NCBI GenBank assembly: GCA_025917655.1
Contig: CP084619.1
Span: 744,001-808,000 of the forward strand
Length of the DNA stretch: 64,000 bases
From: Chlorella sorokiniana
Taxonomy: Eukaryota; Chlorophyta; Trebouxiophyceae; Chlorellales; Chlorellaceae
Direction: 5' to 3'
In this document: piece by piece, positions 1 through 11,053 of the stretch
How the letters are laid out: each line of letters starts with the position of its first letter
How positions within the stretch are numbered: the stretch's first letter is position 1
Notes under the pieces: model-generated
What the model was told of the DNA's origin: nothing
Databases searched by the model: none
Seen by the model: the letters and a program-made list of their open reading frames with translations, nothing else
Translations under genes and position numbers: made by a program

Positions 1-1369
1 GTTTGCCTACCTGGAGAGGGTGCTAAACGAGAAGGGCCACGCGGTGGTGTGCATAGCGGAGGGCGCGGGGCAGGTGAGGGCCGCGCGGGGTGGGCTGTCT
101 CTGCCCCGCGGTTCCCGACCTGTCCTGCTGACGCGCTGGGGTCGTATCGCCAGGCTGAACCAGAGCTGACCAGCGGCGCTCGCTGCGTCCCGCAGCCGGC
201 TAGCTGCGTGCGCCCCCATGCCGCCAGTTGTGCCATGTGTCGTGCGCTTCTCCCGCCGCTGGGCGCAGCCTGAGCCTGGTGCTGCCCCGTGCCCGCTGCT
301 GCTGCCGCCTGCAGGACTTGTTGGAGGACGGGGACGTGAAGACGGATGCCAGCGGCAACCCCATCCTCAAGGATGTGGGCCCCTGGCTGAAGAGCGAGAT
401 CAAAAAGGCGTTCAACGGCGCCGACGTGAAGTACATTGACCCCAGGTACTGCCCCCACCCTGCCGCCGCTGCACCGAGCCCGCACAAGCGGGGCAGAAGC
501 AGAGGGGGCCGGGGTGGCCAGGGGCGCTGGCTTGCCTGTCGCCGGGTGCCGGCCAGCCGCAGCTGTGTGGCTGCACACCGTTTGCAGGCTGCCAGAGGGA
601 AGCAGCATGCCTCATCGCTGCCTGAGACCGCGCTCTGCCTGTGCCTCATGTCTGTTCCCGCTTGCTGCCCCACACCCCGCGCGCCTGCAGCTACCAGATC
701 CGCTCCATCCCCACCATTTCGGGCGACCGCATCTACTGCAAGGTGCTGGCTCACAACGCGGTGCACGCCGCCTTTGCGGGCTACACCGGCGTCACCGTCG
801 GCCTCGTGAACACACACGTGAGCTCGCAAGGAGGGGGCAGGGGGGCCAAACGAGATGTATCTAGTTGCGGTGCAGCTGCAGCGCAAGAGTGGCGGTTCCC
901 GGCGGCGGCATCTCACGCGCCTGACCCTGCCCATGCGGCAGGGTTGTGCCCCTGCTGCGTGGTTGCTTGTCTGAGCTGGTGTGAGCTCTGAGCCGTCCTG
1001 CCTGCCATCCCTGTACCGCGCAGTACTGCTACCTGCCCATCCGTACCGTCATCCAGGCGCCTCGGCAGGTCGACCCGCGCGGCAAGACTTGGAACAGGCA
1101 CGCTCCAAGTGCTGGCTGGTCTTTGTGAGCCTGATGCACAGCCACATGCATGCACACACTGTTTCACACCGTCCTCACAACCGTGTTCTGCTCCCTCTGT
1201 CACCCTCACCCCTGCCTTCAGGCTACGCGCAAGCATAGGTGCGTCTTGCGGCGGGCTGGTCGATGCAGGGTGCCTTGGCAACCCATCCTGCGTGTGTTGA
1301 GCAGTACGCATCACCTGTTGTGTACCCACCTGTTTTGTACCCTATGCAGGCCAGCCCAACTTCTACTGA
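1..1369 (+). CDS. PFK: ATP-dependent 6-phosphofructokinase, plant type, C-terminal part
   Basis: This enzyme phosphorylates fructose 6-phosphate to fructose 1,6-bisphosphate, the committed step of glycolysis. The gene is cut by the window's left edge. Six exons can be placed: 1-73, 315-445, 691-817, 1024-1097, 1222-1238 and 1350-1369, with the stop TGA at 1367. They read in one unbroken frame through GHAVVCIAEGAGQ, DASGNPILKDVGPWL, YIDPSYQIRSIP, AVHAAFAGYTGVTVGLVN and the terminal GQPNFY. The AGYTG..VGLVN block and the QPNF ending are typical of plant and algal PFKs. The exon at 1222-1238 is only 17 nt, and the intron before it starts with GC rather than GT (1098). Both are needed to reach the conserved ending in frame. 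PFP (the pyrophosphate-dependent relative) is less likely from these blocks. Confidence 0.92.
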
Positions 1370-1797
1370 TGATGATCGATGACTGTTGGCAGACTCGGCG
1401 GCGGGAGCGGCTCAGCCACACCAGCCTAGCTGACCTGTTGCACTGGTGGGAAAGCAGCCCACGCCAGCCGCTGAACGAATACTCTGGCGTGCAGCCTCTG
1501 TAGCTTTCCTGACGCTCCCATATTTCTTCACGTTGTCTACCAATGCCCCTGACACTTTGACCTGCTTTTGTTTGCCGCTAGGCCCGCACCCTCTCTGCTG
1601 GCCCCTCCTTTTGTTCTCTGCCACTCGATTGAGCAAACACTGATTCATTTTTGCAAGGTGCGTTATTTTGTGTAAGTCAGTCATTGTGGAGTCAAGAGTA
1701 GGTGCATGAGCAGGAAGGGAATGCTAGCAGGAAATACAGGCGGGAGGAGCAAAACTGACGGAGAGGCGGCGTTGAAGCCATCACCGACCAGGCATGA
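1370..1797. other. Intergenic region between convergent PFK and SF3B5
   Basis: Noncoding stretch holding the 3' ends of two convergent genes. A TGTAA motif lies at 1671-1675 on the plus strand. No coding pattern or RNA gene was recognised. Confidence 0.6.
1671..1675 (+). terminator. Probable TGTAA polyadenylation signal of PFK
   Basis: TGTAA is the usual green-algal poly(A) signal. This copy is about 300 nt after the PFK stop codon, in a locally T-rich stretch. Inferred from motif and position only. Confidence 0.5.
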
Positions 1798-2067
1798 TCA
1801 GGCCTCATCCTCCTTCTCTGGCGGCAGGCCGCACGGCAGCAGCATGTTTTGCATGAAGTTGTATTTCACGCGCCCGACAGACTCGTTCTCCGCGATGGCG
1901 TGGTACGCAGTGAGCGGGTAGTGGCCCACGAGACTGGCGTAGGTGTCCCGCTTGATGTTCACGTTCCACTCAAAGCGGTTGATGTCTGGGTGCCCCGTGC
2001 CCACGTATTTGGCCTGCAAGTGCTCTAGCTGGGCATTGATGTTGAAGCGGTCTGCCAAGCTTGCCAT
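1798..2067 (-). CDS. SF3B5: Splicing factor 3B subunit 5 (SF3b10)
   Basis: A small subunit of the SF3b complex in U2 snRNP, which helps recognise the intron branch point. The single exon encodes 89 residues, close to the family's usual 85-90. Conserved blocks are visible along the whole length: FNINAQLEHLQAKYVGTGH, RDTYASLVGHYPLTAYHAIAENES, where the AIAENES core is a family hallmark, and NFMQNMLLPCGLPPEK near the end. The start at 2067 is chosen because MASLADRFNI matches the family's N-terminus. The reading frame stays open upstream, but that extension has no family similarity. The gene is complete, intronless and frame-clean, unlike most neighbours. Confidence 0.97.
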   Translation of the reverse strand: MASLADRFNINAQLEHLQAKYVGTGHPDINRFEWNVNIKRDTYASLVGHYPLTAYHAIAENESVGRVKYNFMQNMLLPCGLPPEKEDEA

Positions 2068-2734
2068 TTTCAACGGCGTGCGTGAAAAGCAGACAAAATT
2101 GACTGCGAGAGACGTGGTATCGACTGCTTGATTGCCCCAGCGGTGCTGACGGTGGGCGCAAGCAGGGCGGGCAGTACGCACGGAGCGCTCCAGTTTCTGC
2201 GCTCAGGGAAATCATAGGAACGGCCTGCAAGCATCCTGTACCAAAGGGAGGAGGTGGCGAACAGTATGCATGGGAACATCAGTAGCTGCGCTCCAATCAA
2301 GGGCTGAAGCTCCTGCTCTGCAATGCGCGGCTTGGCACCGTCCCAGGCTGACACTGACAAAAGTTGAAAACAGAGGTAGCTGGATCCTTTGCAAGATGCT
2401 TTATGCACGCCCCTCAACAAGCTGCGGCTTTGCCAGGAGACTCGGAGTTTGCACTCAGAGAGCACGATGTGGAGCGCAAGGATGTCGAGCACAGCCGCCG
2501 ATGTGTCAGCAGCAATGGGCACGGTTCTGAACCATGGGTGTGACCCTGACAGCACCTTGGACATCACCATGGCTCATTCATAAATGTTTCAGCTGTGCCA
2601 CATCGCTCACATCCAGATCCGGGCGCCAGCAGGCGGGGAGTTGTAACTGGGCGCGCGTTGTGAACCTGGCCACGGCACAAACCGGGCATGTGCGTTTGGC
2701 TGGCATTGACCAGCAGGCTGAAGCATCGGCGCAG
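2068..2734. other. Upstream region of SF3B5, no supported gene
   Basis: Several overlapping open frames exist on both strands (for example 2070-2570 minus and 2534-2938 plus), but none shows a recognisable family, splice structure or codon pattern that favours one. The SF3B5 promoter should lie just above 2067. Confidence 0.4.
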
Positions 2735-3046
2735 TCAAGCGGCCATGATCAATGCGCCTGCAGCAGCAGCCAGAAGTATCAATGCGCCTGGCAGGAGGCC
2801 TGCAATGAAGGGCGGGCCACCTGTCAGCAGCGCCGCACACTTGTGTTCGCCTTTGCGGCACCAGCCCACCCAGCAGGGCTGGCAGTGGGTTGCTGCGCCA
2901 ATGTCAGCATGACTGATTACCGCCAATGCCTGTCTTGAAAGCCCCTGATTGAATTCAACCTGGAGTCCGCCTGGCACCCCGTCATCAGCCGCCGCCATGG
3001 GATCACTAATGGGGGCGCAGCCCTTGCTGCAGCTGGACATCGTCAC
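2735..3046 (-). CDS. Hypothetical small protein with C-terminal membrane segment
   Basis: Not recognised. The open frame encodes 103 residues. The last roughly 25 residues are hydrophobic (FIAGLLPGALILLAAAAGAL) and end almost directly at the stop, as in tail-anchored membrane proteins. The middle is Cys/His/Trp-rich (ATHCQPCWVGWC). The start at 3046 is 113 bp from the NUP136 start at 3160, so the two would be divergent. Codon use is less GC-ending than in neighbouring genes, which weighs against it. A short repeat (GCAGGCGCATTGAT) occurs twice in the membrane part. It could equally be a chance open frame. Confidence 0.28.
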   Translation of the reverse strand: MTMSSCSKGCAPISDPMAAADDGVPGGLQVEFNQGLSRQALAVISHADIGAATHCQPCWVGWCRKGEHKCAALLTGGPPFIAGLLPGALILLAAAAGALIMAA

Positions 3047-3159
3047 TTTCTCGTATTGAGAACGTCGTCACCGGGGCTCTGTAGGACAGCCCTCACGGCA
3101 GCGGTGATTGAGAGTTGGCAGCGAGGCTCTTGGCCCCGTTGCCGAGCTTCCAATCCGTG

Positions 3160-6100
3160 ATGGAAGACGATGGATACGGAGGATATGGAAAAGCGCAGCG
3201 AGGGCGGCGGCATCGCACGCAGGCGGGCAGGACACCCTACTCCAGGCCGCTGCCCAGGCCTGCGCCGAAGGAGGAGCACCCACCCGTTTCACAGCTGCCT
3301 GTGGATGAGCCTGCGCGCCCCGGACTGTTTGGAAGCCTCAGGTCCTTGATCACCAAGGTGCGGCCCCTCGCTTGATTCTCCCCGGCCGCTGTCGCGCCCG
3401 TGCTCCCCCTCAAGCAAGCGCATGTGCACCTGTGCAACGAATTGCAACCATGATGCATGCAGGTCCCCGTCCTGGGCAGCTACTTTGCGCTGCCGCCTGC
3501 GAGCGGCTCGCCCGAGCCGCCTCACACGGGTGAGTCCCTGCTTGCCTCCCTTGTGGGGCGCAACCTGCACCGCTCTTTTCTGTGGAATGAGATGATTAAT
3601 GATGACTTCGGCATGCAGCACATGCCCGCTTGCGTGGCAGGCTGGCAGCTGTGGTTGCTTGCGGGCTGTCCGCCGCCAGCTGTTGCACGTCGCTGGATCC
3701 CCGCCGGTTCCCCTTCTCAACCATCTGGTGTCCTTCGTTTGCTATGCAGATGATGAGGCAGACGGCAACATCGAGGTTTTGTTTGATTCTCAGGGGCAGG
3801 ACGGCAGCAGCGGCGACGACGATGAGGGCGCAGCAGCGGCCGACCCAACTGCCAGCGCAGGTGGCATGCAGGCAGGCCGCCCGCCGCAGGCAGCTGCGCG
3901 CCGGCCGCCCGCGCGGCCCCCCGCGTCGCGTTTCCTTCCAGCCACCGCCCGTGGCGGACGGCGGCGGCGCGGCCACGCCGGCGGCAGCGGCTGGTCCGCG
4001 CGACGACGGCGACGGCAGCGACGCTGGCACTCCATACGATGGCGTGCTGGCCATGCTGCGGCAGGGGCCCCTGGCGGCAGCCTCGCCCCGCTCCTTCCCG
4101 CGCCCCCGCCCCGCCAGCCAGCTGACCGCGGGGGCGGGCCGCACCCGGGGCCCGGCCTCGCGTTTGTCGCCTCGCCGTCGCCGGCCGCGGGCGCCAGCGG
4201 CGGCAGCCGCCTGGGCGCCCCAGCGGCGGCTCCACCCCCTCCACCGGCGTCCGCACCGGCTTCGCCCCCCGCAGCGCCAGCCGCCGCACGCACGCCGGTG
4301 CACATGCAGCCGCTGGCGGCGGGCGGCGGCCGCGCGGCCCCCGCCGCCACCTCGCGCTTTGGACTCGCGGCGGCCGCCTCAGCGGGCGCCGCCGCGGCGG
4401 CGGTGGCGGCGGCGCCGCCCCTCTGCTGTCCCCCGCGCCGCTGGCGTGGACGCCCATGCGCAGCAACGTGGCTGGCGGCGCCCGCGGCGCCGCTGTGGTT
4501 GCCGGCGCCAAGCGGAAGGCGGACACAGCCAGCCCTGATGCAGGTGGGCTGGGAGCGTCATTCTTGCCCGCGCTTCCCTCAACAGCAGGCACAAGCCGCT
4601 GCTTGCCGCTGCCACCCTCCCCCTGGCTTCTCATCCCTGTTGCCCTCTGCTTTCAACCACTCTGCAGGTGCGGCCGGTACCATCAGCTTGCTGGACGCCC
4701 AGCGGCGCATCCGCCAGCGGTCGGAGCCGGCCGGCGGCGGCACCCCCGCCGCCGGCGACGCGCGGCTGGAACGCGGGGCGCACGCCCTTCCACCCGCGCG
4801 GCGCGGGCCTGTCACGCTTCGGCGCCCGCAGCAGCAGCAGCAGCAGCAGCAGCAGCTGGAGAAGAGGAGCGGCCTGGCTGGCCGCTGGGAGCCTGGGCAG
4901 GAGGAGAACGGGGCCAGCCCGCTGCCGCTGGCAGGTGCGGGGTTTGTTGGGGGCCGCTTTGCATGCTTTGCTGGCGCGGCAGCACCGACCGACCCGCGCA
5001 TCCCGCCTGCCGATGCTGCGCAAATCTTTGCAAGGGTGTTGGCTGCGTTGCGCTTCTGCCGAGTCTGCTGCCCCCTCATTTGCTCACGTCTCGCCTTCGA
5101 CAATATTGCAGACCAGCAACCCGCCGGCCCTCCCCACCCCCAACCCTGCCCGCAGGCCTGCTGGCGGGCGCCCCCGTGCCGCCGCCCCCTGGGCGGCAAG
5201 GCCACCACCGATACAGCCCGCCGCATCCTTGCCACCCTGGAAGCTTTAGACCAGGCGGTTGCGGCCGGCCGGGCGGTGGCGATGCGGCGGCGGTGGCGGC
5301 GGCGCTGGCTGAGGGGGAGGAGGCGGCGGCGCCCTCGCCGCCGCCCACCGATTCCTTGGGCTTTGCAGGTGGGGGGTGGGTGGTGGTGGTGGTGGGCGGG
5401 GGTGGCAGAAGAGGGGCGAGGGCTGCATGTGCCGAAGGCGTCAGGTGGGGGCCTTCTTGTCGATGTCACCCGCCCCTCCATGCCATGGCGGACGGCTGCG
5501 CACCACAGCTACTGAGTGTGTGCAAGCTTAGGGAAGCTCTTAACCGCGCCCCTTGCCCCCTCCCTGCAGGCCTCCCCGCGGCGAGCCTGCCACCGAGGGC
5601 GCCCCTGTCGGCCGCGAGAAGGGCGTGCGCTTTGGTGACGTCTCGTTTGCGCCCACCCCACCCCCACATCCTCCCCCATGGCCAAAGGCAGTGCGCCAGC
5701 GGCAGTCCCGGCAGCCGCTGCTGCGCGGCGGCCAGCGGCTGGGGCGAAGCGTTCCTCGCCGCAAACAAGGCCAAGGCCTCGGCCGCCGCCGAGGCCGCCG
5801 CCGCCGAAGCGGAGGGCAGCAAGGGTGCTGGCGATGCAGCCGGGACGCCGCAGCAGCAGTTCAGCTTTGGGCCGCCGCCACAGCAGCAGCAGCAGCCTGG
5901 CGGCGGCACTCCGACGGTGACGCAGCCGGCTGCCGGCAAGGCCGCGTCCGCCCCTGCAGCGCCGCTCTTCAGCTTCCAGCCGCCAACAACCACTCCAGCT
6001 GCCGAGCAGATGACCGCGGCGGCTGCAACCTCGGCCAAGGCCGCCGCCGCAGACGCAGCCCCCAAGTATTCCTTTGGCGGCAAGCGCAGCGGGCGCCGCG

Positions 6101-9072
6101 GCGGCGGTGGCGGCGGCGGTGGCGGCGGCGCCCGCGCTCCCCGCCGCGGGGCGGCGCCGGTGTTTTCCTTCGGCGCCGCCAAGTCTCCCAAGGAGAAGGT
6201 GCAGGAGGCGGCGCGCACGCCGCTGCCGGTGAGCCAATCGACTGCGGCTTTTGCTGCTTGCCGGGTTTGGGGGCTTGTTTGCGGGTCGTGCCGTTGCTCG
6301 GGGCTGCCCACACGCTTTGCCCTGCTGTGCGCCTCTTCCACCTTGCTGTGGGAGCGCGGGGCAGGCTGCCTCTCTGCAGCCCTGCTGTGATAACCAGCTG
6401 CCAGGCTTTTGAGCCCGCTCGCTGCCTGTCTCCTGGTGGAAAGCTGTCACCCCAACCTCCCCCAAACCCACCCCGACCACCCCTCTTGTTTCGCTTGACC
6501 CCGACCACCCCTCTTGTGTCTCTCTTGACCCGACCACCCCTCTTCTCAACCCCTGTGCAGGCCACGCGGGTGGAGGCGGCCCAGGCCAACCAGGCGGCGG
6601 CGGAGGCAGCCAAGTCGCCGCTGCCAGACTCGGACGACGAGGGGCAGGAGGGCGGCGGCGGCGCCGCCGCTGCCGCCGAGCCGGCGCAGCCGCCAAGCCG
6701 GCGCAGCAGGCGGAGAAAGAGCCAGAGAAGGCGGCAGGTGAGGCAGGGGGTGGCGGCTGCCGGCGTGACGCCGAGCAGCGCAAACAGGGCTGGTCGGAAA
6801 GCCGGCAGCGTGCTGCGCCGTCGGCGGGCGACGCTGCTGGGGGCGTGGGGTCAGCCGGTGTGCGTGCCTTGACCCGGCGTGCCCGCTGCTCTTCCGCTCC
6901 CACATTGCTGCAGCGCCAGCCAGCGGCGGTTGGGACCTGTCCTTCCTCCAGAAGAACCAGGCAGCGGCGCAGCAGGCGAGCGAGGCTGCCGCCGAGGAAG
7001 CTGAGGCCGGGCGCCCTGCGCCGCCCGCCGCCCAGCCGCCCAAGTTCACGTTTGGAGCGCCGCCCGAGGCAGAGGGCGGCGCCGCTGCAGCGTTCTCGGC
7101 GCCCGCCCTCTTTGGCGGCCAGCCCTCGTCCTTAGCGGCGGCGGGCGGCGCTGCCTCCTCCGCGGCAGCCCCGCTCTTCAGCTTTGGCGGCGGCGCCGCC
7201 GCGGCTTCGTCCGCCGCCGCGCCCGGCCTCTCCTCTGCCGCGGCACCCTCTGCCGGAGCGAGCGGCGGCGCCTTTGCGTTTGGCGGCGCCTCGAGCGACG
7301 CTGCTGCCGCGCCTGCTGCGCCTGCTGTGCCAGCGCCCGCCAGCAGCGCGGCTGCCTCGGCCTCCGGCTGGGGCGAGGCCTTCCTCAAGACCAACCAGGC
7401 CGCCGCATCCAAAGCAGCCGATGCTGCAGCCCAGGAGATTGACGCGGCGGCACCCGCCGCCGCCGCCCCTGCCCCTAGCTTTGGCCTGCCCGCCAGCTCA
7501 GCCGCTGCCGCTGCCCCCTTCTTGTTTGGCGCCGCCAGCTCAGCAGAAGCCGCAGCCCCCGCCTCCGCCCGGCATTCAGCTTTGGCGCCGCAGCACCCAG
7601 CGCAACCGCTTTCAGCTTTGGGGCGGCCGCAGCACCGACCGCCGCAGCTTCAAACAACCCAGCTGAACCCGCGCCGTCGGCGCCGCGGCGCCAGCCTTCA
7701 ATTTCGGCGGCGCGGCAGCCTCGTCCGCGGCGGCGGCGCCGCCCGCCAGCTCAGCGCCTGTGTTCTCTTTCGGCGGCGGCGCAGCCAGCAGCGCGGCAGC
7801 GCCCGCACCCTTCTCTTTTGGCTTGGCCCCGGCTGCGCCCCCGCAAAGCCCAAGGCCGCCGGGCGCCCGCCGCGGCGGCGCCCTCCTTTTCCTTTGGAGG
7901 CGGCGCCGCCAGCGCCCCGCCCCCGCCTCATCCACCGGCCTCGTCTTTGGCGCCGCCAGCAGCGCAGCGGCGGCGCCCCGCCACCTCAGCGCCCGTCTTC
8001 TCGTTTGGCGCCGCCAGCTCAGCAGCAGCTGCAGGAGCCCCCGCCCCCGCCTTCTCGTTTGGGGGCGGCGCTCCCGCCAGCAGCGCGGCCGCGGCCCCCA
8101 GCTTTGCCTTTGGCGGCGCCAGCAGCGGCGGCTTTGGCGGCCAGCCCAGCGGCAACGGGTCCTTGGGTGAGCGGTTGGGGCGGTGGCCGAGGGGCGCAAC
8201 AGCCTGCACCACGCTTGGTCTTGGCGCAAGAACACCGATAGAAACCAATCGAAACCGTGTGCTGGGTGCCTGGTCAGCTCCTCCTCGCGACACCCAACCG
8301 CCACTCCCCGCCCGCCCCTTCTCTCAACTGCCTGCAGAAATGCAGGACAGCGGCAACGGCGCCCGACAGGCGGCTTCCAGTTTGGCGCGGCTGCCCCCCC
8401 GCCGCCTCCGGCTTCCAGTTTGGCGCCCCCGCTCCCTCCAGCGCACCCGCCTTTGGCTCTGCCGCGCCCGTCTTTGGCGCCAGCGCACCATCCCTTGGTT
8501 CCGCGGCGCCTGCGTTTGGCGGCGGCGGCGCGCCAGCCGTTGGCGGCAACGCACCAGCCTTCGGGGGCAGCGCCCCGCGTTCGGAGGCGGCGCGGGCGGC
8601 TTTGGCGGTGGAGGCTCCAACCCCGGTTTTGGGTTTGGGCAGCAGCCGGCGGCGCCTGCTCCGGCTTTGGCGGCGGCGGCTTCGGGCGCCGCCCGCGTCG
8701 CAGCAGCAGCCGGCCTTTGGCGGCTTTGGGACCCAGCCGTCCGCCCGGCCTTCGGTGAGCCATCCGCCTGTGCCCACTGCCGCCCGGCCTGCCTGCAGCT
8801 GCACTGTGCATGTGCTCTATGTCTTTTTGGTGAGAACGCAGAGCTGCTGACGCCCTCCTGTGCCCCCCTTTCCGGGCTGTGCCGCAGGCGCCCCACCCCC
8901 GCCCCTGGCGGCTTTGCTCGGCGGCGCCCCGCGGCGGCCCCCAGCCGGCGGCATCCCCCAGCAACCCCTTTGGCGGCGGCGGCTTCAACATGGGGTCCTC
9001 AGGCGGCGGCGGCGGCTCCCGCTCGGAGTCTGGGCGGCGCAAGGTGCGGGTGAGGCGCCCGGCCGCAACTGA
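3160..9072 (+). CDS. NUP136: FG-repeat nucleoporin NUP136/NUP1 (plant Nup153 counterpart)
   Basis: A nuclear-basket component whose FG repeats bind transport receptors. The N-terminus (exon 3160-3357, start MEDDGYGGYG) has a basic patch followed by TPYSRP, like the TPYDRP segment of land-plant NUP136, then LFGSLRSLITK. Exons at 3463-3529 and from 3750 continue in frame (NIEVLFDSQGQD). The body carries many FSFG, FTFG and FGG repeats between about 5860 and 8750. The C-terminus, GGGGFNMGSSGGG followed by SGRRKVRVRR, closely matches the plant ending (GSTGGG then SGRRIFKAKK) and resembles the end of animal Nup153. The FG-coding frame changes repeatedly within exons, so a clean CDS cannot be drawn. 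The end is set at a TGA just after the basic tail; in the uncorrected frame it would run to 9274. A TGTAA at 9196 supports the shorter end. Confidence 0.85.
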
Positions 9073-9961
9073 GGAGCTCCCGGCGGCGGCGGCGGCGGCG
9101 GGCCCGCGGCGCCCGCCTTGCGCATTTTGGTTTCCCTCTCGTTGCCCTGCGTTGCCCGCGGTCGCTCCCTTGTTTCTGTTTGTCACTCCCTTTGATGTAA
9201 TCGACTCGTTCGAGCAGTGCTTCAGGATGCCGGGAAGGCGGATGCAGCACGCCAACAGTTTGCAAGGGGGTTGAAGCGTGCAGGCGGTGCAGGCGTTATT
9301 GTCCGCTGCTTGCTGCCGCCGCCGCCGCCGCCGCCGCCCGCCGTGCGCCCGCAGCCAGGGCGCCCGCCGCTGTGGTGCCCCCGCTGCCCGCTCGTCTCGG
9401 GGCAAGCCCTCCCCCGCTGCTCCCCCCGCCTGTCGCCGCTGCTGCACCCGCCTCTGCTGCCGCCAGCTCAGCCTCGCCGGCCGCCTGCAGGCTCGATTCC
9501 GGAAAGAGCTCCGGAAAGAGAGCTGCGTGGGGGCAGCAAGCCACAGGCCGGCCATGAGCTCTGCCGACTGTCGACGGGTGCATGGCCGATGGGTGTGGCC
9601 TTGGCCGATGGGTGTGGCCTTTGCCAAAGGCCGCACGCGCCCCAGGCGGGGCTTGCTCTCACGCCTCAGCAGCGGCAGCGCAGGCGGCAGCGGCAGAGCA
9701 GGCAGCAGCGGCAGGCCAGCAGGCTGCACAGGGCTGTGCTGGACGGCGCCCCAGCCGCCAGCCGCACCCGAGTCCTCCAGCCTGCACCCGCACTGACGGG
9801 CCGCTCTCCGCACGTCCAACACATGCTGGGGGAGGGAAGGGGGAGGTGTGGCTTGGTTGCGTGGCTACCAACAGCCGCATTGGCTGGCCTTGAGCACAGG
9901 GTCTGTTCCCAGGATGTGAAAAAGAGAGGGAAGGGGATGGATGGGAGGGGTGCAGCCTCAC
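9073..9961. other. Region between NUP136 and the minus-strand gene
   Basis: Holds the probable NUP136 3' UTR (TGTAA at 9196-9200), a Gln/Ala-codon-rich GCA/CAG tract at about 9660-9790 and a short tandem repeat at about 9584-9624 (two copies of GGCCGATGGGTGTGGCCTT). Open frames are present in several phases but none is supported. The GCA-rich tract could be a further exon of either neighbour. Confidence 0.4.
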
Positions 9962-10958
9962 CTGCTTCAGCTGCTGCAGCTCCCGCGCCATCCGCTCGTT
10001 CGCCAGAGAGAGCTCATAAACGATCTGCGGGCGCGGTGGCGGGAGCGGCGTGGCGGCTCAGACCGCCGGCACGCTCGCCAGCTGTGGCGGCGACAGGTGG
10101 CAGCAGCCGCCAGCGCGGAGCCAGGGGCGCGCAGCGTGGGCTGCTGCAGGCCGAGCCCGGCGGCGGCCCCGGTGGCTGCGCGGCAGCGTGAGCATCGCTG
10201 CCAGCATGCACCGTCCTGCTGCGGTACCTCCTGCTTGGCGATATCTCGGCCTCGCCGCTCTCCCTCACGCGGCTCCGCCGCCCCCAGCTGCTGCGCAACG
10301 CCCGGCAAGTCAACTGCGTGGGGCGCAGCCACCCAGGGCTCAACGATATGGGCTGGATTCAGAGGGAAAAGCGCCGCCCTGCGACCCCCTTTTCAGCAGC
10401 GTCGTCGCCAGCAAAAACAAGCGCCCCGGTTGATCGAGCGACGGGCCTCACCAGCTGCGATGAGCTGCTGCCCCGTCAAGCAGAGCAGGAGCAGCAAGAC
10501 GATGCCCGCCAGCAGCAGCCGTGGCGATGGCGAGCCCACACGCGCGGCCCCCACTTCGGTGGGAAACATTTGCAGGGAGGTCAGCCGGGTGGGGACGGCG
10601 CTGCACGCTCGTGCCGGCGGGGGAGCTGCCGGTGCCGCCGCCGCTGACCTTTGCTGCCCGCCAAGTGATCCAGACCCTGCACCTGGTCCGATGAGATATC
10701 AAAGGACCTTTCACGGCGAGCTCGCGACAGTGCAGTCGCGGGGAGAGTCTCGAGCAGGAAGGAGGCCGACAGCTCGGAGAGCTCGGGATCAATGTCGACT
10801 GAGCAGTTCTTGGGCAACGATCCAAACAGCACGCATGGTGAGAAAGAGCACGCATGGTGAGCTTCGCTGTCCCGTGTGTACGGCCTTGGTACTGTCAGTT
10901 TAGTAGAGCATGGCCTCCAAAAGCCAATCGGCATAGGTCTTCGCATCTTTGCGCTCAA
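9962..10958 (-). CDS. Unrecognised gene: membrane segment plus short coiled coil
   Basis: Function unknown. On the minus strand an acidic stretch (VDIDPELSELSASFLLETLP) is followed by SFDISSDQVQGLDHL, then, after an apparent one-base frame change near 10650, by LTSLQMFPTEVGAARVG and a strongly hydrophobic segment (LLLAGIVLLLLLCL) with a GT donor just after it. A separate exon at 9962-10024 has clean AG and GT borders and encodes a heptad-like peptide with YELSLANERMARELQQLKQ. This suggests a single-pass membrane protein with a coiled-coil part. The start is uncertain; the open frame begins at 10958, 95 bp from the divergent neighbour at 11054. A repeat of CACCATGCGTGCT occurs twice near the likely 5' end. 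Middle exons could not be resolved. Confidence 0.35.
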
Positions 10959-11053
10959 TTATTGATTGGGCTCGCGGGGGCAGCGTCGTTTGCTGACCGT
11001 GCTAATGCCGCAGCTGGTGACGTTGCTCTGACGGTGCTGTGGCGGCTTGGAAC

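Noticed and set aside
3599-5515. Plus-strand open frame of 638 codons taken as one protein
   Set aside because: Only its early part (NIEVLFDSQGQD) is NUP136 coding; further on the conserved reading moves to other frames and the frame crosses introns.
7612-9822. Minus-strand open frame of 736 codons
   Set aside because: It lies antisense to the FG repeats of NUP136; GC-rich repeats suppress stops on both strands. No domain or splice logic supports it.
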